DNA of 64,000 nt from Protea cynaroides. Its lineage: Eukaryota; Streptophyta; Magnoliopsida; Proteales; Proteaceae. Where the stretch lies: assembly GCA_028583415.1 (NCBI GenBank), contig CM053276.1, positions 63,531,510-63,595,509 on the forward strand, read 5' to 3'. Of this stretch, positions 41,937 through 54,831 are shown in pieces. Position 1 is the stretch's first letter, and each line of letters begins with the position of its first letter. Below the pieces are notes generated by a model, which saw only the letters and a program-made list of their open reading frames with translations, had not been told where the DNA came from and ran no database searches. The translations under genes and the position numbers were made by a program.

Positions 41937-43150
41937 ATGTCTCGGCGTCGAGGTGTTGGTAAACATGCATACGCTCCGGGCATGAACCATCCTCACCTGT
42001 TGATTCCACAATTTGATGAGTGGTGGTTTCGTTCGGTGGCGGCGCAAGCCCGTTTTCCATGGTTCAAAGAGAAAAACATAGAATCTGGACGCTGCATAAA
42101 CCTGGAGCAGCTACAACGATTCGATGTTGAAGCAGCATTTGGTGCACTTGGGTGGTTACCCGTTATCTCTTACACAGTGACTACCCAACCCAACCTGGTC
42201 AAGCACTTCTATGCTAACCTGGAGGTCGAGGGGGATGTTAATGACTTCAGCCGTGGTAGGGACCTCCGCCTCACTAGCTTTGTCAAAGGTGTCCCCATAT
42301 CCTTCGACACTCACCAGCTCATTGATCTCTTGGGGATTCCTAATGATGGTGATTTGGTTTATTGTGCTCCCAAGATGAAAGGCTTCCTTACTGATGATCT
42401 GCGCCAGGAGGTTTCAGAGCAGATCCTTAACCCAGGGGTGCCCATGAAAGCTGCCAGTTTGAGACCGGTTCCTCGAGTATATTTCCGCATTATCTAGCAT
42501 GACATTGTTCCTCAGAGCAGCCACTACAGTGAGTTATCTCAGCTCACCCAGTACTTGACTTATTGTGTCTTCACTAGGGAGCGGGTCTGTCTTCCTTATA
42601 TTATCATCAGGACTATGCGTCAGGATACCATGCCTGACCAGATAAGCAACCTTCCTTATGGTCGGCTTATCACTACACTCCTGCAGTGCTTTCTAGTGGA
42701 CATGAGGGATGAGATTGCGGTTGAGGACACCATGACATCAGATATTGACTGGGATGCCATTGTCTGGATGAAGATGGATAACCTGCCGATCAGTGATGAG
42801 GTGCTAGAGGCTCGTCCTCGTCTGCTTAGGAGGGTAGCAGCAGCGGCAGCAGCAGCAGCAACCAATGCAGCTTATGTAGAAGAGGCAGGGGATGATGATG
42901 ATCAGATGGAGGACGTTCCTGCACCAGAACTGCAGCCCATACCTACAGCGGGACCATCCCAGCCTCCTCTCGATACCGTGATGGGTATGTTTATGGAGAT
43001 TCGGGATGCCCAGAGGGCGATGAACTATGACCGAGGGCACCTCTTTCGCAGCCTCAGATCACGCAGGAGCAGGTACACTGGCTTAGGGTCGCATATGAGC
43101 GTGACTATGACATTGCTGACCCTATTCCTCCTATGCCCCCAACCCCATGA
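41937..43150 (+). pseudogene. Antisense ORF of Element IV
   Basis: Homologue of 4296-5540, on the strand opposite gag. Start ATG 41937 (MSRRRGVGKHAYAPG). It shares 'WWFRSVAAQARFPWF', 'LGWLPVISYT', 'GVPISFDTHQLIDLLGIPNDGD', the 'SNLPYGRLITTLL' segment, alanine run, acidic patch and 'VHWLRVAYERDYD' C-terminus. Lesions: in-frame TAG at 42495-42497 (Element I reads CAG here) and a frameshift near 43050; the true end is TGA 43148-43150. The protein is as conserved as pol, which suggests it was selected. Confidence 0.72.
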
Positions 43151-43197
43151 TGGACCACTTTATTTTTCTCTCCTCTTAGTATAGTTTTTATTATAAT

Positions 43198-43229
43198 AGG
43201 GTAACTATCCAGCTTGTGGACTGTACCCT
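43198..43229 (+). other. Leader hairpin, Element IV
   Basis: AGGGTA (43198-43203) pairs with TACCCT (43224-43229) around CTATCCAGCTTGTGGACTG. It is equivalent to 4215-4250, read from the opposite strand. Confidence 0.5.
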
Positions 43230-43521
43230 GTGGTAAAATTAACTTCTAGCTCTTTGGATGTTCTATATTCTACTCTTGATACAGTTTCCTTTTCAATTTG
43301 GTGGAAGTTTATGATTATTCTCACCTGTCATTATGGTTCTTATCTAGAGCATAACTGGTTATTAATTTCACCTTTAGTATAGTATATTATGCTCTTTCAT
43401 ATTTAGTCTCAGGCATCAAACAGGTGCTTAAGGTGTATTTTTATTAAATCTTTTAATTTTTTCTATCTCAGTTCATCAACTCTGTTAGGTGCAAATGTGG
43501 TCTATTGGACAGAGCCTAAGA

Positions 43522-43533
43522 GCTCTGATACCA
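43522..43533 (-). other. Primer-binding site, initiator Met tRNA (Element IV)
   Basis: The minus strand reads TGGTATCAGAGC exactly, three bases from the LTR edge at 43537. Confidence 0.93.
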
Positions 43534-43536
43534 AGT

Positions 43537-45762
43537 TGTCACACCCCAATTCTGATTGAACCAGAAGTATGAGTGAATTGTCACTGAACCAATGGTTCAC
43601 ACCAGGATCTCAATAAGATCGTGTCCACTCATACAAATCATTGCACATAACCATAATCAGAATACAATTAAATACAACGGAAGTCTTAAATTAAATGAAC
43701 TGAGTTCTCTATTGATAATTTAAATAAAATATCTAATTATTCAAAACACCATAATGTAAATAATTATCCTTACATCACTTATAAATCTAACTGAAAATAA
43801 ATAAAATAAATAAATCCAATATCCTAAAGGTACACGCAGAAAGGGCACTCACATGAAGTGTCATGCTCGTCCTCCCCTGCTTGCACTTCCAGGGCAGTAG
43901 CTCTTCCATATACTAGAGCATCTACATAGTCTTCTACAGTGTAACTTGCATCAACATCTAAAAACATGTATATATACAAGGGTGAGCTCACAACTTAGCT
44001 CAGTAAGAAAATCAGACAATGCAACACACATCATGCATGAGTAACATTCACATTATGGTCTGGTTTTAAGTTTGTAATGTGCTAGAAAGGATTGACAGCC
44101 ACCACACCTCTATATACGAGTGTGTGAATCCGTCCAATGGATCAAACACCACTGTCGTCCCACATGCACCCACCATGGAATAGAGATAGAGCTAAAGTGC
44201 CTGGATCAAACACCGACAACACTTCCCCTGATGCCCTACCCATACCAACACGTAAGCCCCTATTGGCGAGGCTTGCAAACTGGGCCGCAACTAACCAATC
44301 CTATATGTCATCACAGTAGGCCCTATCCCAGCACAGCTCCCTACGGCATAGAGATAGAGCTAGAGTTTAGTGGCCAGGCTAGAGACCACAGTACCACTTC
44401 CTCCCCCTGATACCCTACCCGCACCAAGCATGCTAAGACAGAAGTGATACGAAAAGGTGCTAGTGTGATGAATGATCCCAGACCCCATGCCCTTCCCATT
44501 CCATACACCAACAAAAATAATTACATGCCTAACAGTCACATCCTAGCATAACGAGTATGCATGAACAATATAATAACTGAAAGTAAAGATGACATGCGAG
44601 TATGCACAAACACCATTCCACAGAATCATAATTACTAACAACGTTATACTGTTATTAGGTTATTAGAGTTTAGGTCTGATTCCCTTACCTGACACTTGAT
44701 TGCTAACTTGCTCCACGTTATAGAATCTAAACTCGCTATCACAAGGTCCTACACTATGTTAAGGTTGAATTAGAATAATTTTCTTAGGGTTTACGTTGGT
44801 CGAAAAACCAACTGGGTCAAAAACACTCCTCACAGTGCATACCGGTCGCAGTACCGATCGCAAGTACCTATTGCGGCACTGTGGGGAAAGGTGCGACCGG
44901 TATGGTCGACCGGTCCCCCACAGAGCAGTCTCTGAGAGGTACCAATCTCAGTACCGGTCGCATATGGTGCGACCGGTATGGTCGATCGATATGCCTCTGG
45001 AAGACCATCAATTGGGATTTTGCCTTCCGTTGGTCACCCCCTATTGATTCTAGGGTTTCTCCTATGCATTCTAGGCCTAAGAAATGAGTTAGAGTCGTTT
45101 CATGTTCCATTCAAGTCCTAGTTTCGATGATCCTCAGCCTAGAATGTGAATCTAGGGTTCATCGACTGTGTTAGGGTTTGACGGTAAATTTAAGGGTTTT
45201 AGATCAATACCTCGCCTTGTATGGTATTGATAAATTCATGATTAATCATCTATAATGCTTAACTTATATCTATAATGCTTAACTTAGAGAGAAGTTCAAG
45301 CACTTACCATTGGTTCACAACTATGGTGTTTTTCGTCCAACGGCCAACGGCGGCTCCTCTCCCTCCTTTCTTAGCTCTTTCTCCTTCTTTGATCTCTTTC
45401 TCCTCTTTAGGGTTTGTGAGGATCAATCAAGGAGTTTTAAGGAGGTTTAAGGGTCCTTAAATAGACTAGGATAGAGTTTAGGAAGTTTCCTTACGTTAGG
45501 AAAGTCCCTAGGCTCAAGATTTGGAAAGCAGGACCCACGGAGATCAGTTTCAGGATCTAACCAGTTTGCCCGCGCAGACATACCGATCGACCAGTACCAT
45601 CAACCAGTACTATAGATCGGTATGAAAAAAATATCATACACTTAGGTCTGTTTTCGTACCTGGTTGTCATCCGCTCGTCCCGTCTGGCCTGGTGATGATG
45701 GAAAGACCTGTTACGACATGAATTAAAGGTTTAGATCGGGTTCATGGAGTGTGGGTCTTACA
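43537..45762 (-). repeat. 5' LTR of Element IV (2226 bp)
   Basis: Minus strand from TGTAAGACCCACACTCC (45762) to GGGGTGTGACA (43537). It has donor CCAATG/GTAAGTG near 45308, ACCGGT cluster near 44835-44990, 60-nt exon-like block near 44691-44750 and terminal exon 43824-43957. Beyond 45762 lies the RT of Element V, interrupted after its 'NKLTIKN' segment, so Element IV inserted into Element V. Confidence 0.9.
43824..43957 (-). CDS. Conserved terminal coding exon, Element IV LTR
   Basis: 134 nt after TTTTTAG (minus). Encodes DVDASYTVEDYVDALVYGRATAL... to ...EHDTSCECPFCVYL and TAG. The stop codon differs from Element I (TAG versus TGA) but sits at the same codon. The frame is open through the upstream 60-nt block (shared VEQV residues with Element I). 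Confidence 0.6.
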
Positions 45763-46380
45763 ACATCAATTCTTTATGGTGAGCTTGTTCAATTTCTAGT
45801 AGTCTATACATAATCTGACACTACCGTCCTTCTTCACGAATTGCATTGGCACTCCCTGTGATGCAATACTTAGTCGATTAGAATCCTTGTCTAATAACTC
45901 CCGTAGTTAAGTCTCAATTCCTTTAATTCCATAGGAGCTACTCTATAGGGTGCCTTTGACACAGGTGCCATCCCAGATAATAGGTTGATAACGAACTCGG
46001 TTGCATGATCAGGTGGAAACTCGGGTAAGTCTCTTGGAAATACATTAGGGAATTTATGCATCACATCAGTATCTTCCATCTGTGGTGCTTCTTTAGTAGC
46101 ATTTACCACAGATATCATATATCCAACTCTTTTTTTTCAAAGCCTCTCTTTGCCATTCGTGCAGAGACGATGAGCTTTCACTTCGTAAGCAATATGCTTC
46201 CAATAAAACCAAATTATATGCCATCTTTGTTCTTAAATGATAACCTCTTCTATGCACATAATCACTTGTAGAGTGTGAGACAACCAGTCTATTCCCAAGA
46301 TGACGTCAAAGTCTACCATCTCAAGTCGATTTAGGTTGCATCCAAATTCTGTCCATCCATATGATTCAGACAATGTTTAT
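45763..46380 (-). pseudogene. Element V protease and RT start, interrupted
   Basis: Minus strand: protease remnants near 46290-46320 (DVILGIDW-like), 'MISVVNATKEAPQMEDTDVMHKF' and 'FPRDLPEFPPDHATEFVI', then RT 'KKDGSVRLCIDY' near 45800 and NKLTIKN at 45770, where Element IV breaks it. Several stops. It is closely related to 33900-34470 of Element III in the opposite orientation. Confidence 0.78.
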
Positions 46381-48735
46381 AACACTTACCCACTACAACA
46401 TATAGTCCAAAAGAGCTTGAACTAGCGAAATCTGGTATAAAGGTCTTAAGAGCTTGTCTAGTTCCTTCATCTCTTATGATTTTTCAAAGACTATCGTCAA
46501 AAATCTCATATTGTACTCAGTAGCTTACATCTCTTTTATTACTAATGTTCTACCCTGATTTCTCTTTCGTATATCTCAGAAAACATCTTCTGACTATTTA
46601 CTCATTACATATCCCAAGTCTATCTATAAGCATTAGGGTATATGTTTATATTCTTATTAATTCCACCAAATTTACTTTTGGTCTTTACTCAGTCCTCTTA
46701 TTCATTATTAGAAATAATTCAATAGTAACTATATTAATCCAAGTACTATCAATGCCACGATTTTCGACTTCATGCTTTTACAAATCTTCTGCTTTGTCAA
46801 AATTCATACCGATAGAGCCATCTTTAATTCTATCGAGCTCTATTTACTCCTTCATTGGCTACTCTTGGAAATTCTTAATTCTTGCTCATGCACTGTTTTA
46901 CAAACCATGACTCAAATCCCTCCATTCAGCAATCTCAGAACAGATTCTCCTTACTTCATCTGAGGTTTTCTTGGTTATAGAATCTAATCTGAATTCAATC
47001 GTTTTCCTCCAATAATTTCGTTATTAACTAAGTATCTCTATCAACGGATGTCAAGGAATATAAGAACCAGAATTTTTATCCAAAAGTAATTCATTTCCTT
47101 CTTTCAAATTTAGTATGACGAAGAACACTTGTTCTATCTAGTGAACTTCGATTTAAAGGATCAGGAGTAAATCTATGATAATCCAACCGGCATCCAAAGG
47201 TCGTTAGGTTGCACGATGGTCCAAATACATGGAAGTAGAGATTTTTCAGCTCTTAACCTCATGGTTACAGGTTCTATCGAGTATATAATGTTGTTGGTCA
47301 AGGCACTACAAGAGTAAATCTGGAGAAATTTTGGTACATCAATAAATCAGGTATAAATCGAAAAGATATACATTCAAAATGATTAAACCTTTAACTGTTC
47401 ATTCAGTTGATATCTCTATTCATGTTATTGATCATGAGAGTAGCTTAGATTGGTATAATCAGGATTAATTCTAAGAAAATAACATCTATAACTCCAATTG
47501 ACAGGTTGAATCAAGAAGGTATTCTGTCAAGGTACGAGAATTAGAATCGGGTATGTGCATCCTCTATAATCATAAGTGTAAGTCAATAATGCACCGCATC
47601 CTATATAATCCTATTTAGTTATATAGCCACAATAGATTTGATCCTTTGTTGAAAACGTTTGAGGATTCATCTTCAGAAAATATTCCTCAACCCTTATCGG
47701 ATCATTCTGCCATAATGCAACTATCCCATACATCGGTGGCTGATAAGGGTAACCACCTTGATACACTGCTTGTTGTGCACCAAGCTTCTACACTAGGGTG
47801 TGCATTACTGGGACCTACGGTATGATAGGCACTGTGTTATGGCTAACATGTTCTATGGGTACAGTGTTACTACCAACTGATACCGTACTTAGTTTGACCC
47901 GGAGGTGTTGGTGTAGCGTTGGCAACTTGGATGGTGATTTCCATGGCAACTCACATATCTGGTATCATCTATTGTTGTTTTTGTATTTTATTAGGCCAAG
48001 TTTATTACAACCGTAGCCAAGGCACTTGGCAGTCCAGGTAGTTGGCTGGAGTGGCCTGGTTGTTCACCTCCTTTGATTTACTCCAATCTGATTATCATTA
48101 TTTAGTATCTGCTCAGATGAGTTTTCACTACCCGTTCTCGACCCAGATAGTGGTGGGGTCAAGTTGCAACCTTCTTCTTAATGCTCAGCAGATGATGGAT
48201 CAGCGTATGGCGGATCTCGCTCTAAGTCTCCATGTCTCCTAGGAGTATAGCTTTATCTTATTTTATAGTTACTCTCATATTTGGCGTATAGCCATTGTTC
48301 TCCTATTTCTGTTGGATTCAGCCCGAGATCTTTTCCTTTATCTTTGCAGGGATTTAGGCATTACTAGCCATTTTCCTTCTTTCCCTATCATACATCGAGT
48401 TTCGCATCCTGTGAGTACCAACTCGGTATTCTAATTTTTTTACTTTATAGATGCTTCCTTCTTGTTACTGTACTATATCCTTTGTATACATAGACAACTG
48501 CCCGACTCATAGATCGTACCCTATATTATTTATTTATCAGGATACATTTAGATTTTCTTTTTCTGTCTATGTATACATATGTTCCACCTTTTATATGTAC
48601 ATTATTGTCTTGTTTAAGTTCTGTCTCAACCAACACAGGTGCTTATGGTGTGTTTGTATTAAAGCTTTTAATTTATCCTAACTCAGTTCATGGACTCTAG
48701 TGGAAGTATTCAAGTTTGATGGGTAAGGCCTGAGA
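46381..48735 (-). mobile_element. Element V 5' internal region: unknown block, gag stub, antisense-ORF stub, leader
   Basis: Mirror image of Element III 31722-33830. The unknown block is about 46380-47540. The gag-like YHYQPPMYG region is near 47720-47760. The antisense-ORF C-terminus is on the plus strand at about 48060-48240 (LLNAQQMMDQRMADLALSL). The leader follows, with CCCGACTCATAGATCGTACCC near 48499-48519. No intact gene. Confidence 0.6.
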
Positions 48736-48747
48736 GCTTTGATACCA
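48736..48747 (-). other. Primer-binding site, initiator Met tRNA (Element V)
   Basis: The minus strand reads TGGTATCAAAGC, one mismatch from canonical, three bases from the LTR edge. Confidence 0.87.
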
Positions 48748-48750
48748 AGT

Positions 48751-51151
48751 TGTCACACCTCAATTCTGGACTAACTAGAATGGTGTGATGAAGCGTCAAT
48801 AAACCAACGGTTTAACTAGGATTTCGTATAGGCTATGCCAACCATGTTAAACCAAAACACATTCCACTTTAATCAGAGATAATAAAGTAAATAGTGGAAG
48901 TCTTATTAATAATGAACTGAGGTCTAATCATGATAAATAATTAATATTCTAGTTATCTCCAAGTAACCAAAACATAATTTAATACATATTATAAATATCC
49001 AAATACGAAAGTTAAACACTAAGCGTATCCATAGTTGAAACGCTCACTTAACGAATCATAATAGTCCTCCACAGCTTGCTCATCTATAGCCGTCACCTGT
49101 TCATATGTTGGCGTGTTGATAAAATCTTCAACCGTAATACCTGCAACATTAGAAACTAAAAAGAATTGCGCGGGCAAGGGTCAGCTCTCCAACTTGAGCT
49201 CAGTGAGTAAACAAAACAATGCAACAAACATATGCATGCATTCAATTCATATCTTTGGTCTGGTTTATAAGTTTGTAATATGCTATAGAAAGGTTTGGTG
49301 GCCGTCGCACCTCTATACACGAGTGTGTAAATCCACCCAATGGATCAAACACCATTGCCATCCCACATGCACCCACCATGGAATAGAGATAGAGCTAAAG
49401 TGTCCGGATCAAACACCGCCAACACTTCCCCTGATGCCCTACCCATACCAACACGTAAGCCCCTATTGGCGAGGGCTTGCAAACTAGGCTCGCAACTAAC
49501 CAATCCTAATGCCAAACAGTGTATCCAAGGCCTCACCCCAGTATCCCTCAATATGTCCATAGAGATAGAACTAAGGTCCCCCCGCAAAGTCAGAGACCAC
49601 ACGGTCCGAGACCATCTCCCCTGATGCCCTACGACGTAATAGTTCTGCTAAGATAATGGCGATACGACGATGTTAGTGGGCAAGACTTGAGTAGAGACAG
49701 AGCTAGAGTTTGGTGACAAGGTCAAAGACCACCATGCCACGTCCTTCTCTTGATGCTCCACTTGCATCCAACACACCAACCACACACATACATTCACATG
49801 CCTATTCCTAGCATCATCATCATCATCATGTTATAAATAAATGGAATTAAATATGCATGAACAGTAGTAGCAGGAATATTGGATGACATGTGAGATGCAC
49901 ATTACAAGCATACAAGCATAAAATCAATCATGGCATTGGACTCAATAAAAATAAACAGTTTGTTATTAACCAAATAGTTTAGGTCTTGTCCCCTCACCTT
50001 TGATCGATGTTTATTCCTCTCTTTGTTCCTCTCCAAAGCTTTTAAAGTCACTTTGAATCTATTAGAAACCTAAATAATTAATGTATGTAAGTTAGGGTTT
50101 AAGTTTACCAAGTTACAGTAGTCAAAAACCTTGTTTGGTCTTAAAATATGCTTGCTTTTTTCCTACGATCGATACTATGATCGATGCTATGGTAGCAATA
50201 TATGCCACCATAGGACCTACGGTCGATATCCTATGATCGTATGTTTCCTGAATTCTTCCCGAATGGCTGTGGTCGATACTTTCTCATCCTATGGTCGACC
50301 ATAGCTGCGACCATACGTAGTTTGGTTGATTTTTACTTCTCACATGAGTTCCTTCTCTTGGATCATCAATGGGGTCCTCCCTAATGATCATTCTAAGGCC
50401 AATATTCTTAGTTTATCCCTCATCCATTAACCCTAACCTATTCTCTATGGTTTTGCTTAGAAATTCCATAACCGAAATCGTTACATTAGATTCAACACAT
50501 CAATTTGATGGAAAGGAACCTATCCTATCTGATCTATTTTACAGAGTCAAGTCCATACCTTAAGCTTGTTGTAGAAAGATAGAACTTTTCTCTGCAAACC
50601 ATCCTCTCAGCCTTGTTCTTCAAATCTCCTTCCCCTTCTCTTCCTCTCTCTCTTTCTCTCTTAGGTTTAGAGTTTCAATTTGGGTTCTAAAAGAGTGAAA
50701 GAGGCTAAGGAACGTCCCTTATATAGAGGAAAAACCTCTATATAGAGTCCTCTTTGAATTAGGAAAGAGTCCTCTTTAAATTAGTAAAGTTTCCTAAACA
50801 CATAGTCGGTTTTGGGTTCCTACTGGTCGATCATACAGTTGCATAAACTGTCGACCATAAGATCAAAACATGTGACCATATCATCTATAGTCTCACTAAG
50901 GTCGACCATAGGTGCGACCATAGCTCCCAAACATGCCGCCATTGGTCCAAAATTCACTGGTTTTTAGTTTTTGACTGTTTGCTTCCATACAAACTTAACC
51001 AGTCAACCACAACAACTAAATTTGACTTGTGACTTACCTCATCTTGTGGTTTCTTCATATAATTGGTTCACTTGAGCAGATTATGATGGGAAGACCGGTC
51101 ACGACACGAGAACATAAGGTTAGACCGGGTTCGTGGCATGCGGGTCTTACA
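48751..51151 (-). repeat. 5' LTR of Element V (2401 bp)
   Basis: Minus strand from TGTAAGACCCGCATGCC (51151) to AGGTGTGACA (48751). Donor CTTAAG/GTATGG near 50559; GGTCGACC-type palindromes at about 50170-50330 and 50815-50930; middle block near 49999-50070 (72 nt here) and terminal exon 49019-49155. It is inserted in the LTR family at 51152-54831. Confidence 0.88.
49019..49155 (-). CDS. Conserved terminal coding exon, Element V LTR
   Basis: 137 nt after CTTTTTAG (minus). Encodes SNVAGITVEDFINTPTYEQ... to ...DYYDSLSERFNYGYA and TAG. The frame is intact, but the cysteines of the motif are lost (S-E-R-F-N-Y-G-Y), as partly in Element III. Confidence 0.5.
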
Positions 51152-54100
51152 ATTAGTGACCACCATTAATGGAGGTAATCCAAACCTTACTGTCATAGGT
51201 GGTTCGTCCTTCGTTGAGAGTTCATATCTCTCTTTTTCTTCTAGCAACCAAGGTAGGCTTGATAGTGGAATATTCCACCATTAACGGCCACCATTAGTGG
51301 GGATCAAAAGCACAAAATCTAGAGGGTAGGTTGTTCACGCACCTCCTTATCGGGGATGAAATGAGTCACTAGTGATTCTAACTTGGGAGTATGATCTCCA
51401 CCAAATGGAATCATGTGAAAGACAATGGGGATGAAAAGCTCTGGGAATGCACACCAAGAACTCTGATTCGAGTGGTCTCTGAACTCAGTCCAAAGGATGT
51501 TCACTTGGGGCATAACCTCAGGAGACACAGAAGGCATATCTTACGAAACTCATCGGAGGCTCCGTGTAGTTAGCCCTGTGAGCATAATAAGTATCTAGAG
51601 GATAAGCCAGAGGGAATTCCATCTGGTGTTGCCTTCGAATTACGTTCTGTTTGCCCACTAGGATGATTACCTGATCACATCCGAAGGACATGTCGGATAA
51701 CATACCATGTCCAACGACTTCTAGGGAATTGGGCGTGATATCCGAGTTATCCAAGAGAAAACTTGAATCTTCTAGTGAATAATCAACAATAATTAATAAT
51801 CACTGCAGTGGAATAATAAGAGTTGCAACGGAATCATAATAGAGAACAAATGCTTCTAATGTTATCATTACATAATAAGTCTGTTATGTCTTACAAATCG
51901 TTTCACAAGTAATATTCATATTACATATACCCCATACTAAATAACAAGAGTAAATCAAAATAAAATACTGTAGATCGACCAAATCACATCTATCTGTAGA
52001 CATCAAAATCATGGAAGTGAGGCACTGACTCTGGTCCCATAAACACAGTCTTTACTGGTACAGCCCTCGACATGACCCCTCAGTGGCCCTCCACCATGAG
52101 AAGTGTCCTCTACATCAATAGGATCCATATCAACAGTTATAGAAGAGATACCTATAACGAAAGCTAAAAAGATTTCGATATCGAGAGGTGAGCTCCCATC
52201 CTAGCTCAGTGAGAAGTCAGGTATCTAATGCAATCCAATGCAATAATTTAATGAATTCAATATAGAAGCAAATAAACAAGCAATTGTGAGTAGCAATCAA
52301 ATATGTATCTAATCATGGTCAGCTTGTACCCTAGCTCAATTGCATCCCATGGATAAACAACCATTAACCCCGAGCACTCCTCGTAATGGTCAATGACACC
52401 CCTGACCTGAGCACTCCTTGACGATCAGAAGCTCGTCCAACCCATGAGTGAACTGCTATTGATTTCGAGCACTCCTTGTAATGATCAATGGTACCCCTAA
52501 CCCTAGCACTCCTCGATAATCAGTGGCTTATCCATTCTTTACTAAAGCATAAGTCATTTGACTAAGTTGATGCAAGATGCATAAGAATATAATAAATAGG
52601 GCTACACCCCAGCAGAGATTCCCGTTCCACTCTAATGGACTAACAGTGTCCCCACTACTGTGTAATCGGGCATATGGCCATGTATCGTGCTCCCACATGT
52701 TACCTGACCATATAACCCATAAATAATCATATCCATTTCAACAATCACTCAACATGGCATGTGCATGTAGTATTTAAAACTATATTCCAGTAGGAATCCC
52801 CGACTCCCCACTCCCATGGTTTGTTGTGCCCCCATTAAGGTACAGTTAATGCTAACGTAAATTCATGAAATCACCAGTTACATAAACCACCAAACATGGG
52901 TGACACCCCAACAGAGAACCCCAAATCCCCACTCTCAGTGGATCACCATGTCTCTACTAGGACACCGATACACCAACGTGGTACATATGCCCATAGTCCT
53001 ATACGTTACACATACCATCATACATGGTTATGCACACAATAATATGAACAACTACTCCTTGCAGAGAACCTTGGATCCCCACTCCCATGGTTCACCGTAT
53101 CTCTACAAGGTAATAACTATCAACATGGCCTGTGTATTGTGCTCCCATACGCCATACATCCATCATAAAACATCCAACATACATAGTTATTGTTATAATG
53201 AAAATGCATGAACAGTTATAAGCAATTCATAGGATGACATGTTGAATAGCAAAAAAATGCACACACAGTAATCACATGCTTAAACTCTACGTGACTCGAC
53301 CCCTCACCTGTAGACACCAAAGGTGTTACTGAACCTTGAAACCGACAGAAGGCTTCATCTACTACCCATGGTGTTTTACCTAATTAGTTAAATAAGCTTA
53401 ATTAGGTTTGTAAACATCTTTTAAACCAGCATAGACAGGTCCTAGAGTCCATGCACGGGTCCCAAGATAAGCTAAGAATCGAAAGGTTGGTTTTCCTAAC
53501 CATTACTAGGCTTATAAGTCAAAATAGACAGAATCGGAGGATAGAACTGGTTGGTCATTCCTTTGGTACAGGAGGCCAGTTAACACTTAGTCAATTCTTA
53601 TGTATACTGGACTGGAGGATGAATTGGATGATTGGTCATCCGGTTAGTCATCCGATTTATATACTGTCACAATAGTGAGGTTCTAGTGGGTCATTCGAAA
53701 GCTTTATCGGGTGGTACATCATCCAGCATTGCCTCCAGTTCTTGCCTCCTGTTCATGCCGTGGGTTTAGTGGCTTCGGTTACATGGCTCCGATTATGTGG
53801 CTCCGATTAGCTGACTCCGATTAGGTGGCTCCAGTTACATGGCTCCAGTTACGTGGCTCTAGTTATTACTTGGTCTGATGAACCAAGGCATTGACCCTGG
53901 CAGAGGACTGATTTTTGTTAACCGGAAGGATGGTTAATACCATGCCTTCGGTTCATACCTCCGATTTGGACCTAGAAGCCAAGCATGAACTAGAGAAGGC
54001 TTCCTTATTTGGGAAAAGTTTTCCACCGTGGTTTCTTTCATTCTAAACGGTAAGAAACACGTTTCTACCATTATTACACATAATGGGAGTCATTTAGACC

Positions 54101-54831
54101 CCATTATCATCTCCATTCGCAGAAGAGGAGACAACCTAGGTTTTCCAGGTCAAGCTTGGTCTCCATTAATGGAGGTTTGATTCCCACTTCATGATATCTA
54201 TTTTAGTTGGTGGGAATCATCTTTCCACCATTATTAGGTACAATGGGAGCTATTTATGACTCCATTAAAATCCATATCGAGTGGGTGAACACAAACCTAG
54301 GTTTTTTTAGGTTGTCAATGGTAGCCACCATTAATGGTGCTCAGCCACCAATGGTCCTTGCATTAATTACCATGAAGGAGAATGAGGAAGGTTGATTATC
54401 TTACCTCCAAGAGAGTGAGGGCCTGAGCTTGGACTCTTGAGATCAAAGTTTTTTCTTCTCTTTTTCCCTCATACTCTTACGGTTCCAAGAAGGAGAAAAA
54501 GAGGAATGAGACCTCCTTTTATAAAAATCAGGGAGAGATAAAGGCCTAATCTCGTATTCAACCGGCTGCTGTCATGCGGAGGATTATTCATCGGGTTATG
54601 GCTCCAATTGAGCTTAAAATAAACTTGAGCTTAGTTTGTGGGCCCAATTCAGTAGGGATGCTTCCTAGGCCACATGTATCTTCTCTCACACGTTCTACCA
54701 TTACTAAGTGATCCAAGAAGTTGACCCAACATCATATATAGAGGGTCAAATGTTAGGGTGCCAAGTGTTGGCACAATAAGACCTGATATGGAGAGATCCA
54801 AATTGTAAGGATTTTAGGTGTGGGTCATACA
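51152..54831 (-). repeat. LTR of a different family, broken at its 3' end by Element V
   Basis: Minus strand, starting TGTATGACCCACACC at 54831. It has a TATAAAAGG box near 54513-54521, donor TTGGAG/GTAAGA near 54402, a ~100-bp degenerate tandem region (GATCCCCACTCCCATGG-type units, about 52790-53110; ATGGTCAATG..CCCCTGACC-type units, about 52340-52540), the CAGCTCAGTGAGAA box and a terminal exon. CCATTAATGG palindromes cluster near both ends. No protein gene otherwise. Confidence 0.6.
52009..52163 (-). CDS. Terminal LTR exon, divergent copy
   Basis: After CTTTTTAG (minus) the frame reads ...ITVDMDPIDVEDTSHGGG... HVEGCTSKDCVY, then GTRVSASLP and TGA. The tail resembles 29507-29613 (EGCTCSDCVY) and, more remotely, the C-x-C-x-x-C-V-Y of the other LTRs; one cysteine is Ser here. 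Confidence 0.4.

Noticed and set aside
46545..46910. Hydrophobic 121-residue frame and its Element III counterpart (minus 33285-33647) as an env-like gene
   Set aside because: Both are antisense to the element, their frames do not align from end to end and the region is AT-rich; hydrophobicity is expected from composition.
17296..51165. Shared ATTAGTGA next to LTR ends at 17296 and 51152 as a common target site
   Set aside because: Only eight bases match, the LTRs are in opposite orientation and of different families, and no 5-bp duplication was confirmed; probably coincidence.
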